Source: Streptomyces hygroscopicus | GTDB lineage: Bacteria; Actinomycetota; Actinomycetes; Streptomycetales; Streptomycetaceae | Direction of reading: 5' to 3' | Assembly (NCBI RefSeq): GCF_026168105.1 | Contig: NZ_LBMW01000003.1 | Location: forward strand, 186,001-250,000 | Length of the DNA stretch: 64,000 bases | In this document: one piece after another, positions 18,103 to 26,404 of the stretch | Numbering within the stretch: the first letter of the stretch is position 1 | Layout: each line of letters opens with the position of its first letter | Translations under genes and position numbers: made by a program | The notes under the pieces: model-generated | What the model was told of the DNA's origin: nothing | Databases searched by the model: none | Seen by the model: only the letters and a program-made list of their open reading frames with translations

Positions 18103-19766
18103 TCCTCACCGAGGACCAACTGCAAGGCCTGCTCGACAGGTCCCTCGCCGAACTGCCCCGGGCAACCGAGTGGGCCGTGGCACTCGAAGGATCCATCGCC
18201 GAGGGGTTCGGCAACCCCTCCTCCGACATCGACTTCCTGCTCATCGGCCGCTCCGAGGACGATCTGCCGACCATGCCGTCGCTGCTCTTCGTCGACGGCC
18301 GCCGGGTCGAGATCCGCACCCGGTCGGTGCGTCAACTCACCGACCAGTTACGCACGCTGGAGGACGGAGCCAAACGGCCCGGACGGCTCTCCGAGGACCT
18401 GCTCAACCGCTGCCAGCGGCTGCTGCACAGCCACCCGCTGCGCGGCCACGCCCTGGTCGGCGAGGTCAAGGCGATGCTGCCCGTCGAGCGGTTCCGCCGC
18501 ATCGCCGCCGACTGGTGGGCGCACCGGGCCCGTCAGTCCCTGCGATACGCAATGGCGCTGCTTTGCCTCGGTGAGGCCGACGAGGCGGTCGACTGGAGCC
18601 GCGCCGGACTCGTCCAGACGGTCAAGTCATGGGCGGCCGGGCTGGGCGAGACCTACCTCGAACCCAAGTGGCTGTCCCTGCAACTGGACCGGGCCGACCG
18701 GCCGGAGGTGCGGGACCGGTACTGGGAGCTGGAAGCCGCCGCCCCCGCGCCCGGCGACGCCGACGCCGCCCGCGGCCATCTGGCCGCGTGCCTCGCCTTC
18801 GCCGAAGAACTCCGGCTCGGCGAGGTCCCCTGGCGACCCGAGCGGCTCACCGTCGAACGCGTCGCCGGGGTGACCACCTGGCAGACCGGTGAGCGGATCC
18901 ACGTCATCCGCGGGCGGCGCGAGGTGTTCGCCCTGGGCGACCGGGCCGGAGCCGTCTGGCGCTCCCTCGTCCTGGGCCGGCCGCTCCCGCAGGTCCTGGC
19001 GGCGACCGCGGACACCGGTATCGTCGACCCCGGCCCGCGGCTGGCCGCGTTCCTGCGCTACGGACTGATCCGGCTGGTGTGGAAGGGCGGTGGCACGGTC
19101 ACCCCGTCGCTGCCGCTGGCCGCGCCGCCCGGTCCCGTCACTCCGCCGCCGTCCACGGTGCAGCCGTTGCTCTCGGTGCGCGGCGCGGCCGTCAGTGGCC
19201 CCGACGCCATCGATCTGGTGCCGCTGCCCGCCGATCGGTTCTCCGCCGCCACCATGGCCCTGGTGTGGTCCAACGTGGTCGTCGAGAACGCCGTCGAGGA
19301 TCTGACCGGCGCCCTGCAGCGCGGTCAGTGGCGGGTCGCCGAACTCACCGCGCGCCGCGCCGTGCACGCGGCGCTGCGGGGCCTTTTCAGCGCGTACGGT
19401 GTCAACCCGCTGCCCGCCGACTCCGACCTGGTCCGCCGTATCGACCTGCTGCCACCCGCCACCCGGGTGATCCGGGCGCGTGCGGAGGCACTGCTGCGGC
19501 GCACCGTCGACTCCGCCGAGCACGGCGACGGCCTTCTCACGGAGGTGCGCGCCTGTGCCGCCCTCGTACGGGACGCCGCCGGCGCCGACGCCTTCCCCGC
19601 GTCCTTCGACTCCGCCGACACCTGGCGGGCCACCCTGCAGCTCGGCTACGACTGGTTGCGCATCGGCGCCTATCTCGACGCGGAGCTGCCCATCGAGGAG
19701 GCCCGCGACCTGCTCGCCAGCAATGGTGCCCAGCCACACCAGACCGCGCGACGGGCTGCCGCATGA
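18099..19766 (+). CDS. Minimal nucleotidyltransferase with PqqD-like and helical domains; TTA codon
   Basis: A 555-residue protein. The N-terminal pol-beta-type nucleotidyltransferase motif GSIAEGFGNPSSDIDFLLIG (residues 31-50) gives G-S and D43-x-D45, with E71 in VEIRT a candidate third carboxylate. Residues about 270-325 (VFALGDRAGAVWRSLVLGRP) look like a PqqD-type winged helix. The C-terminal third is HEPN/KNTase-like helices. Transfer of a nucleotidyl group to a small molecule or peptide is plausible. Codon 84 (18348-18350) is TTA, so translation should depend on bldA tRNA in Streptomyces. Start GTG overlaps the upstream stop. Domain calls beyond the nucleotidyltransferase are tentative. 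Confidence 0.8.
   Translation: MILTEDQLQGLLDRSLAELPRATEWAVALEGSIAEGFGNPSSDIDFLLIGRSEDDLPTMPSLLFVDGRRVEIRTRSVRQLTDQLRTLEDGAKRPGRLSEDLLNRCQRLLHSHPLRGHALVGEVKAMLPVERFRRIAADWWAHRARQSLRYAMALLCLGEADEAVDWSRAGLVQTVKSWAAGLGETYLEPKWLSLQLDRADRPEVRDRYWELEAAAPAPGDADAARGHLAACLAFAEELRLGEVPWRPERLTVERVAGVTTWQTGERIHVIRGRREVFALGDRAGAVWRSLVLGRPLPQVLAATADTGIVDPGPRLAAFLRYGLIRLVWKGGGTVTPSLPLAAPPGPVTPPPSTVQPLLSVRGAAVSGPDAIDLVPLPADRFSAATMALVWSNVVVENAVEDLTGALQRGQWRVAELTARRAVHAALRGLFSAYGVNPLPADSDLVRRIDLLPPATRVIRARAEALLRRTVDSAEHGDGLLTEVRACAALVRDAAGADAFPASFDSADTWRATLQLGYDWLRIGAYLDAELPIEEARDLLASNGAQPHQTARRAAA
18348..18350 (+). promoter_or_regulatory. In-frame TTA (bldA-dependent) codon
   Basis: Leu84 of the nucleotidyltransferase is TTA, in frame with the GTG at 18099. 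TTA is rare in Streptomyces and is decoded by the developmentally regulated bldA leucyl-tRNA, so this operon is probably translated fully only late in growth. Confidence 0.8.
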
Positions 19767-19885
19767 CACCCGACCGCGCCCCCGCCCGCAGCACGTCCCG
19801 CACTTCGACGGCACGCCGGTTCCCGGCGGCCCGCCCGTTCACCATCACGGGCACGACCACGGGCTTCCCCCGGAGGAGCGACTGA
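19763..19885 (+). CDS. Possible 40-residue translationally coupled small ORF
   Basis: ATG 19763 overlaps the nucleotidyltransferase stop (ATGA), and its own TGA (19883-19885) overlaps the next gene's ATG (TGATG). The 40-residue product is basic and Thr/Arg/Pro-rich (MTPDRAPARSTSRTSTARRF). Third positions are over 90% G or C. The double overlap and codon bias favour translation, perhaps only as a coupling leader. A role as a peptide substrate of the operon enzymes is conjecture. The same bases also fit an in-frame His-rich extension of the next gene. Confidence 0.35.
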   Translation: MTPDRAPARSTSRTSTARRFPAARPFTITGTTTGFPRRSD

Positions 19886-20973
19886 TGGCCGAGACGATGA
19901 CGGTGTTGGTGACCGGCGCCAGCGGATTCGTGGGCGCCGAGGTGACCGCCCGGCTCACCGCCGCGGGCCACACGGTGCTGGCGCTTGTGCACCGCAACGG
20001 CGACCTCGTCCGCAACAACGGCAGAAGACTCACCCCCGGGCCCGGCGACCTCACCCGGATCACCGGCGACATCAACCGCCCCGGCCTGGGGCTCACCCAC
20101 GATGTCAGGCATGTCGTCGCGGCCGCCGACCGGATCGTGCACTGCGCCGCCGTCACCGACTTCGGACTGCCCGAAGAGCGGTACGAGAGCATCAACGTCG
20201 CCGGAACCCGGCACGTTCTGGACCTCGCCCTCGCCTGCCGTACCCCACTGGTACACGTCAGCACCGCCTATGTGTGCGGCGAACGCGACGGCAGAGCCCG
20301 CGAGGACGAACTCGACGTCGGCCAAAGCCCGGGCAACGACTACGAGAAGAGCAAACTGACCGCCGAGACCCTGGTCCGCAAGGCCGCCTCGGAGCGCCTG
20401 CCGGTGGCCGTGGTACGCCCGAGCATCGTCACCGGCGCCGCCCGCACGGGCCGCGTCCGCGAATTCAAGACCATCTACCCCGTGCTCAAGGTCCTCACCA
20501 AGGGCCTGGTGCGCACCGTGCCCGGCCACTACGACGCCGCCCTCGACCTGGTCCCGGTCGACCGCGTCGCCGACCTCGTTACCGAGGCCGCCCTCCGCTT
20601 CGAGGCCGCCGAGGGCCTCACCCTGCATGCCGTCGGCCACGAGCTGACCCTGCGGGAGTTCTCCGACGTCCTCGCCGAGTACCCGTCCTTCCAGGTGCCC
20701 AGGTTCGTCCCGCCGTCCGCCTTCTCGGTATCGGCCCTGTCCGATCGCGAACGCCCCTACTACGACCGCGTCATCTCCCTCTACGACACCTACTTCCGGC
20801 GGCGCATCCACTTCGACGACACGCAGGTTGCCGCCTTCAGCGAGGGTCCGGCACCCACAGGCGGACGGCCCTACCTGCGCCGCCTCCTCGACCACTGCCT
20901 CAGGACCGGCTACCTCGGCGGCGCCGCGCGCCGGGAGCCGGACGCCACCCGAACCGACGGGAGCACCCCTTGA
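19885..20973 (+). CDS. NAD(P)-dependent epimerase/thioester-reductase-like SDR
   Basis: A 362-residue extended short-chain dehydrogenase. GASGFVG at residues 11-17 binds NAD(P). The catalytic triad is visible as STAYVCGE (Ser near 126) and Tyr153-x3-Lys157 in YEKSKLTAE, and VVRPSIVTG follows. The overall layout resembles NAD_binding_4 proteins (fatty acyl reductase or thioester reductase domains) as well as 3-beta-HSD-like epimerases. In this operon it could reduce an acyl thioester or a beta-keto group formed with the AfsA homologue. GGAGGAG precedes the ATG. Confidence 0.87.
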   Translation: MAETMTVLVTGASGFVGAEVTARLTAAGHTVLALVHRNGDLVRNNGRRLTPGPGDLTRITGDINRPGLGLTHDVRHVVAAADRIVHCAAVTDFGLPEERYESINVAGTRHVLDLALACRTPLVHVSTAYVCGERDGRAREDELDVGQSPGNDYEKSKLTAETLVRKAASERLPVAVVRPSIVTGAARTGRVREFKTIYPVLKVLTKGLVRTVPGHYDAALDLVPVDRVADLVTEAALRFEAAEGLTLHAVGHELTLREFSDVLAEYPSFQVPRFVPPSAFSVSALSDRERPYYDRVISLYDTYFRRRIHFDDTQVAAFSEGPAPTGGRPYLRRLLDHCLRTGYLGGAARREPDATRTDGSTP

Positions 20974-21917
20974 TGACCCCTACCCGCCTCGCCCGGCCCG
21001 CGCACGGCATTCCGGTCTCACCGCTGCTCACCTGCCACCCGGACAAACAGCGGCTGTACGGCGCGGACACCTACTACCAGGAGAGCCATGAACAACTCTT
21101 CGCCCTCACCCACGACGTCACCGGCTTCGCCCACCGTCATGCCGCGCTGCTGCTCAAGCCGGACGCCGTCGTGGCCCGCAGACTGGACACGGCCGTGGAG
21201 TGGCTGGGCGAGCAGGGCTTCCGGATCGTCGGCGCGGCGGTCACCCGCCTGACCCGCACCATGATCCGCTCCCTGTGGTACTTCCAGTGGAACCTGGCCA
21301 CCCCGTACCGCAGGCGGCTCGCAGCGCTCTTCCTGGAGGACGCCGACGCCCTCGTTCTCCTCGTCCGTCCCGACCACGACCTCGACGTCCCGGCCTCGGT
21401 CGAGCTCACCCGCCTCAAGGGGCCCACCGACCCGGACGCCCGGCAGCCCGGCCAGCTGCGCCACCTCCTCGGCCGCTACAGCTACCTGCTCAACCTGGTA
21501 CACACTCCCGACGAACCCGCTGATGTCCTACGGGAGTTGGCCGTGCACTTCGACGACGCCGCGCGTGACCGCCTCTTCCGCTCCGCGCTGGCGGACGAGG
21601 ACCGCACCGCCTGCGCGCTCGAGCTGGCCGACCGGCTGTATGCCGCCACCAAGCCGCGTGAACTCGACTTCGACCCCGCGGTCGGAAGACTGCGCGATGA
21701 GGTCTCCCGTCACTCCGCAGCCGACCCGTCCGCCGGCCCGCGTTTCCTGCTGGAAACGGCCTGGAAGCACGGGATCGACCTCGACCCGTGGGACACGGTC
21801 ATCGTCGGCTCCAAGGTGCTGCCCATGCGACAGCCCGGCCGCGCCCCGGTGCTGGACGGAGCCGGCGTCGAGGAGTGGCGCCGCCACCTGGACGCCGTCC
21901 GCGGCGCCCTGACCTGA
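20973..21917 (+). CDS. Nucleoside diphosphate kinase-like protein
   Basis: A 314-residue protein whose residues about 55-190 resemble an NDK domain: ALLLKPDAV (NDK KPD motif), then helices and a segment ending NLVHTPDEPAD. His177 aligns with the phosphohistidine of NDK (NxxHGSDS). The glycine after His is replaced and there are long N- and C-terminal extensions, so it is not a housekeeping NDK. It may move phosphate to an unusual acceptor or act as a binding module. The ATG overlaps the upstream stop (TGATG). Confidence 0.75.
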   Translation: MTPTRLARPAHGIPVSPLLTCHPDKQRLYGADTYYQESHEQLFALTHDVTGFAHRHAALLLKPDAVVARRLDTAVEWLGEQGFRIVGAAVTRLTRTMIRSLWYFQWNLATPYRRRLAALFLEDADALVLLVRPDHDLDVPASVELTRLKGPTDPDARQPGQLRHLLGRYSYLLNLVHTPDEPADVLRELAVHFDDAARDRLFRSALADEDRTACALELADRLYAATKPRELDFDPAVGRLRDEVSRHSAADPSAGPRFLLETAWKHGIDLDPWDTVIVGSKVLPMRQPGRAPVLDGAGVEEWRRHLDAVRGALT

Positions 21918-21927
21918 GGAGCGGCTC

Positions 21928-22911
21928 GTGCAGTTCGCCCGCACACTTCCGAAGGAGTTGGTGCACCGCGCTGCCGTTGCGGAGGTCTTCCTGACCGACG
22001 CTGAGCGCCACGGCGAGGACGAGATGCTGCTCGCCGCGCAACTTCCCCGGCTGCACGCCTTTTACGACGACACCCTCGGCTCCCGGGCCCACCACGACCC
22101 CCTGTTGTTGCTGGAGGCGTGCAGGCAGGGCATCTTCGTGGTGGCCCACCGCTACCTCGATGTCCCGCTGGGCCACAAGTTCCTGCTGCGCACCGTCGAG
22201 TTCGAGGTGCCGGACCTGGCTGCGCTGGCGTCCGGTGACACACCCACCGAGACCGTCATCGCCGCCCGTGTCGAGCACCGGATCCGGAACCGGTCCGGCG
22301 TGACAGGCCTGCGGCTGCGCTTCACCGCGTCCATCGGCGCACACGAGGCCCTGCTGGCCCGCATCGACTATTCCTGGATGCGGCCGGAGCACTGGGCGCG
22401 CCTGCGGGCCGGGCAACGCGCCGCACTCGGCCTGTCCCAACCTCCCGTCGCACTGCCCGGACCACGTATCGATCCCGGCCTCGTCGGCCGGCGCGACCCG
22501 GCCAATACGGTCATTTCCCCGCCGCACACCTCCGGCGGCGGCATATGCACGGCACGCCTGGTCGCCGAGACCGCACACCCCATCCTGTACGACCACTGGG
22601 TCGACCACGTGCCCGGAATGCTGGAGTTGGAGGCCTTCCGGCAACTGGCCGTGACGGCCGCCGTCGCCGCGGGCACGGTGCGCTCGCCCACGGCGCTGCC
22701 GGTCGGCCTGGCCGCGCGGTTCCGCTGCTTCGCCGAGATGGACCTGCCCCTGGAGTGCCGGACCGCTCCGGTACTGCCAGGCGCTGACATCGAGTGCACT
22801 CTGACCCAGCCCGGAGCCATGGTCGCCGAGGCCCGGATCAGCCTCGCCGACCGGGACACGACGGACCTGACAGGCGTCTGCACGGGCCCGGGAACGTACG
22901 CCGGGGCGTGA
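21928..22911 (+). CDS. AfsA-family gamma-butyrolactone-type synthase homologue
   Basis: A 327-residue protein with two AfsA hot-dog repeats. Repeat one begins LVHRAAVAEVFLTDA (residues 11-25) and continues to HKFLLRTVEFEV. Repeat two is centred on HPILYDHWVDHVPGMLELEA (217-236). AfsA and ScbA condense a beta-ketoacyl-ACP with dihydroxyacetone phosphate, the first committed step of gamma-butyrolactone, butenolide and furan autoregulators. Length and both motifs are complete, so the fold is intact. No BprA-type butenolide phosphate reductase or phosphatase is beside it, so the product is probably not a standard A-factor. The GTG start has GAGGAG upstream. Confidence 0.88.
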   Translation: MQFARTLPKELVHRAAVAEVFLTDAERHGEDEMLLAAQLPRLHAFYDDTLGSRAHHDPLLLLEACRQGIFVVAHRYLDVPLGHKFLLRTVEFEVPDLAALASGDTPTETVIAARVEHRIRNRSGVTGLRLRFTASIGAHEALLARIDYSWMRPEHWARLRAGQRAALGLSQPPVALPGPRIDPGLVGRRDPANTVISPPHTSGGGICTARLVAETAHPILYDHWVDHVPGMLELEAFRQLAVTAAVAAGTVRSPTALPVGLAARFRCFAEMDLPLECRTAPVLPGADIECTLTQPGAMVAEARISLADRDTTDLTGVCTGPGTYAGA

Positions 22912-22984
22912 GCCTCCCGACCCGACCGAAACACCACACCCCACCACGGCACCACGACACACACCGAACAGGGGAACACCCCTC

Positions 22985-23884
22985 GTGACCACCCTCGCCG
23001 CACCCCAAGTACCCGCCAGGCTCGGCCGTTTCATACTGCGCATGTTCCCGCCCCACATCTACGCCACCTACGGATTGCTGTGGGTCCTGGCCTTGGAAAG
23101 CTCGGCGGTGGCACTGAGCGGCACGGCCTGGCGGCCGTCCGGAGCCACCTGGGTGCGCGTCGTCAGCGTCGTGCTGGCGCTGCTGTTCCTGCGGATGCTG
23201 GACGAGAAGAAGGACTTCGAGTACGACCGCGTGCACCACCCGGACCGGCCACTCGTCACCGGCGCGATCACCGTCCGCGAACTTCGCGGCGCCATGGCCG
23301 CGATCACCGCAGTGGTGGCGGGCCTGAACGCGGCCCAGTCGGCGACGGCCGTCCTGCTGGTCCTCGCGGCCCTCGGTTACGCGCTGTTCCTCGCCGCCCT
23401 GGAGAGACGGTCGTCGGCGGTGCGCAACCGGCAACTGCTCAACCTCGCGGTCACCTACCCCGTGCAGGTGCTGCTCGGCGCCTATGTGTACGGGTCGCTG
23501 GCCGCCGCTGGGACGGTCACCGCCGACTGGCACGGGGCGGTGCTGCTCGCGCTGTGCGCCTGTGTGTTCCTGCACTTCGAGTTCGCCCGCAAGACGGCCT
23601 GGGAGGCGGAGCCGGGTGCCCGCCGGTACTCGGCCGTCCTCGGCCCCAGGCGCAGCGCGGCGGTCACCGCGGGCCTCGCGGCAGGGGCGGTGGGCTGCCA
23701 GGTCCTCCTGTTCGCGCCGGACGGCCCGCTGGGGCTGCTGCCGTGCCTGGCGGCGGCACTTCCCGCCTGGGGAACCCGTCGATTCCTTGCCGCGCGCCGC
23801 GGCGGCTGGCCGCTGCCGACCGCGATGGGCTTCGTCGTGGGCACCTACCTCGCGCTGGTCGTCCGGGCGGTGCTGCTGCCGTGA
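22985..23884 (+). CDS. UbiA-like membrane prenyltransferase
   Basis: A 299-residue integral membrane protein with about seven or eight hydrophobic helices. The first aspartate motif is DEKKDFEYDRVHHPDRP (from residue 73), as in UbiA enzymes that bind prenyl diphosphate through Mg2+. The second Asp-rich motif is not recognisable; FARKTAWEAEPGARRY occupies its place, so donor or acceptor may be unusual. It would act in the membrane on a hydrophobic acceptor made by its neighbours. Start GTG 22985; the 73-base gap before it is the largest inside the operon. The stop overlaps the next GTG. Confidence 0.85.
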   Translation: MTTLAAPQVPARLGRFILRMFPPHIYATYGLLWVLALESSAVALSGTAWRPSGATWVRVVSVVLALLFLRMLDEKKDFEYDRVHHPDRPLVTGAITVRELRGAMAAITAVVAGLNAAQSATAVLLVLAALGYALFLAALERRSSAVRNRQLLNLAVTYPVQVLLGAYVYGSLAAAGTVTADWHGAVLLALCACVFLHFEFARKTAWEAEPGARRYSAVLGPRRSAAVTAGLAAGAVGCQVLLFAPDGPLGLLPCLAAALPAWGTRRFLAARRGGWPLPTAMGFVVGTYLALVVRAVLLP

Positions 23885-24528
23885 GCGCTGAACTTCCCAT
23901 GTCCGGCGAGGAGATGCTGACCACCACGCGTTCCGTGCGGCGCGGCCTCGACCTGGAACGGGCGGTGGACCCGGAACTGGTCAAGGACTGCCTGCGCCTC
24001 GCCCTGCAGGCACCCAACGGCAACAACCGGCAGAAATGGCGCTGGATCCTGCTCACCGACCCACGGGTCCGCGCGAACGTCGCCGAGGTGTACCGGGCCG
24101 CGTTCCACGACCGTAACGCCGCAGCCCTGGAGCGGCTGGACGAGGTGCCCGAGGGAACCCGCTCCGTGCTCACCGCTGCCCGGGCTCTGGCCGACCGCCT
24201 GCACCGGGTGCCCGTCCTGGTCATCCCCTGCCTCGAACTGCCCGACGGGCGGCTGCCGACGGGCAACCAGGCAGCTCTGTGGGCATCGCTGCTGCCGGCC
24301 GCCTGGAGCTATGCGCTGGCCGCCCGCAGCCGTGGTCTGGTCACCGCCTGGACCGCGGTCCATCTGGACCGCGAGCAGGAGGTCGCCGACTTGCTGGGCC
24401 TGCCGGCCACCGTCCGCCAGGGTGCGCTGCTGCCGACGGCGTACCCGCTGCGCACCACCTTCCGGCCGGGGCCACGCCTGCCGCTCGAGGAGGTCCTGCA
24501 CCACGACGGCTGGCAAGGCCGCGATTGA
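23881..24528 (+). CDS. Nitroreductase-family flavoprotein
   Basis: A 215-residue FMN-dependent nitroreductase-fold protein. Family signatures are the N-terminal TTRSVRRGLD and QAPNGNNRQKWRW (FMN contacts), NQAALWASLLPAAWSYALAA in the middle, and a LGLPATVRQGALLPTAYP segment before the C-terminus. Such enzymes reduce or oxidise quinones, nitro groups, enones or azoline rings. The GTG overlaps the UbiA stop (GTGA), which shows translational coupling and makes it the last gene of the operon. It converges on the serine protease gene. Confidence 0.87.
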   Translation: MSAELPMSGEEMLTTTRSVRRGLDLERAVDPELVKDCLRLALQAPNGNNRQKWRWILLTDPRVRANVAEVYRAAFHDRNAAALERLDEVPEGTRSVLTAARALADRLHRVPVLVIPCLELPDGRLPTGNQAALWASLLPAAWSYALAARSRGLVTAWTAVHLDREQEVADLLGLPATVRQGALLPTAYPLRTTFRPGPRLPLEEVLHHDGWQGRD

Positions 24529-24593
24529 ACGGCACACGGCTGGCGGGCCGCCCGCCGAGGGCTTCATGTCGTGCCTCCTCCAGGTCCTGGGTC

Positions 24594-25574
24594 TCAAGAA
24601 GTGGGGCCTGCGGGTGGGGCGCCGGTAGTCGCGGCGCGGTAGAGCGCCTGGGTGGCGGTGCCGAAGTAGGCGCTGTAGGAGACCTGGGGGGTGTTGCCGC
24701 CGGTGTGGTAGCCGCCGATCACCCCGATGACCGCCCAGCCGCCGGGCCACGGAAGCAGCATCGGTCCGCCGCTGGTCCCGCCCACGAAGGCTTCGCAGGC
24801 GATACGCGGGTAGGTGCCCGGGTCGGCCGGGTCGTCGCTGGCCCACTTTGTGGTCCAGCTCCAGCACTCCAGCGGCTTCTCCGCGCCCGACGGATACCCG
24901 ATCATCCTCACCGGGGCGTGGAAGTACCCCGTCCCGGTGAGCAACTGCACCCCGCCGACCGCGTCCTGGACGAGCGCCCCGTTCTGGTTGGGCTCGGTGA
25001 CCGCGAAGGCGAAGTCGTACTCGGCTCCCGCATGCTCGCCCAGGTCGTAGTACTGCTGCGGCACGTAGACACCGTTGTTGCGGACCGGGAAAATACCGAA
25101 GGGTTTGAGTCCGTCGTGGTATTGCGGCACAAAGCCCAGGTTGCGTTTGGGGGAAGTGCCGGAGTAGCCCTTCAGACAGTGCCCGGCGCTGAGCACCAGC
25201 ACGTGACCGGGGCTGCGCACCACGGAGCCGCTGCAGGTGCGCCCGGTGCCGGTGGTGTCGGTCCAGAAAAAGGTGCCGGCCTGGGGCAGGCCGTCGAAGC
25301 TTCTGCTGGGCGGGATGTACTCACCCGGCTGAGGTCCGTCGACCATGGGGGAGACGGCGGGGGCCGTCCGCCGGGCCTCGGCGCCCTTGCCGGTGTCGCC
25401 GGGCAGCGCGGCCGCCATCCGGGCCGGTGTCCAGTAGGCGTTGAGCTGGACGGCAACCGGGTTCGGGCCCGCCGGGGCACCGTCGGCGCAGGCCGCCGGG
25501 GCGAGCCCGGCTGAGAGCAGCAGGGCTGCCGCGCACGCGGCGGCGTAACGGATGATCCTGGTCCTACGCACCAT
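24594..25574 (-). CDS. Secreted trypsin-like serine protease
   Basis: A 326-residue chymotrypsin-fold protease. The catalytic triad is visible: His in LVLSAGHCLKG, Asp in AEYDFAFAV, and Ser in GGTSGGPML. A basic N-terminus and hydrophobic run (RIIRYAAACAAALLLSAGLA) form a Sec signal peptide. About 85 residues of probable propeptide or linker precede the domain. ATG 25574 has GAGGGG upstream. It acts outside the cell on peptides or wall proteins. It is monocistronic and convergent with the nitroreductase gene. Confidence 0.9.
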   Translation of the reverse strand: MVRRTRIIRYAAACAAALLLSAGLAPAACADGAPAGPNPVAVQLNAYWTPARMAAALPGDTGKGAEARRTAPAVSPMVDGPQPGEYIPPSRSFDGLPQAGTFFWTDTTGTGRTCSGSVVRSPGHVLVLSAGHCLKGYSGTSPKRNLGFVPQYHDGLKPFGIFPVRNNGVYVPQQYYDLGEHAGAEYDFAFAVTEPNQNGALVQDAVGGVQLLTGTGYFHAPVRMIGYPSGAEKPLECWSWTTKWASDDPADPGTYPRIACEAFVGGTSGGPMLLPWPGGWAVIGVIGGYHTGGNTPQVSYSAYFGTATQALYRAATTGAPPAGPTS

Positions 25575-25731
25575 CAGTTCCCCTCTGGGCGGAGACAAGT
25601 GACGGCTCACCATAGGGTCAGTGACGCTGCGGGCAGAAGCGCCTGTCGTTGCGCGACGCGATCCTCGGCCGCTTCACGAACCGATTGCGGGCAACCGGGT
25701 TCCCGTTACCCATGTGACGCAAGTGACTCGG

Positions 25732-26265
25732 TCACTCGCCGTCGAAGTGCATATGGTGCTCGGAGCCGACCACCCGGAAGCTGCCCACCACGGCGTTGTC
25801 GACGGTGATGTCGTCCACCACCGCGGGGACGATGCCGTTGGCGGCGCTCTCGGGGCCCACGGTGGCGATGGGAGCGCCGTTGTCGCAGGTGACCCCGCTG
25901 AAGACCTCGACGGTCCTTCCGCTGTCGTTGCGGATGTTGAGGCTGTTGGCGCCGAGGCCGCTGATCACGGTGATGCAGCTGCCCGGGAAGGCGTAGTAGT
26001 CCCGCTCATTGACGTGGATCCTGCCCTCGTGCTCGAAGCCGTAGCCCTGGCCGTCCCCGCTCTCGTAGCCCCTGCTTCTTTCGCCACTGCCGCCCTCGGG
26101 GCCGGCGGCTGCCACCGCCGGCCGGGCCGAGCTGGCCTGCATTGGCTCGGAGACTGAAGAAGCGTAGGTGGTGCCGGCGGCTGCAGGGGTGTAGGTGATG
26201 CCGGAGGCCACCATGGCCACACCGGTCGCGATCGCAGCGGTAACAGCGGTGGAACGGTAATCCAT
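25732..26265 (-). CDS. Secreted hypothetical protein
   Basis: A 177-residue protein with an N-terminal signal peptide (about residues 1-30, VTAAIATGVAMVASG), a low-complexity Gly/Ser linker and a C-terminal beta-rich domain (about 85-177) with two Cys that could pair (GSCITVIS and GVTCDNG). No family is recognised. GGAG precedes the ATG. It is probably exported and disulfide-stabilised. Confidence 0.75.
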   Translation of the reverse strand: MDYRSTAVTAAIATGVAMVASGITYTPAAAGTTYASSVSEPMQASSARPAVAAAGPEGGSGERSRGYESGDGQGYGFEHEGRIHVNERDYYAFPGSCITVISGLGANSLNIRNDSGRTVEVFSGVTCDNGAPIATVGPESAANGIVPAVVDDITVDNAVVGSFRVVGSEHHMHFDGE

Positions 26266-26404
26266 CTCACTTCTCCTGTCTGAGAGACGCTGGCTGTGAG
26301 CCGATGCGTGGATGAACGTACAGACAGTGGCAATTCATGTCATAAGCGACATGCAGAAAATCTGATGATCATCCGCTTGGCGCGCTCTCAGCGCCGGCAC
26401 AGCC

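Noticed and set aside
15340..24528. Canonical gamma-butyrolactone (A-factor) cluster
   Set aside because: AfsA is present, but no butenolide-phosphate reductase, phosphatase or ArpA-type receptor is found in the window, and four other enzymes are not part of that pathway.
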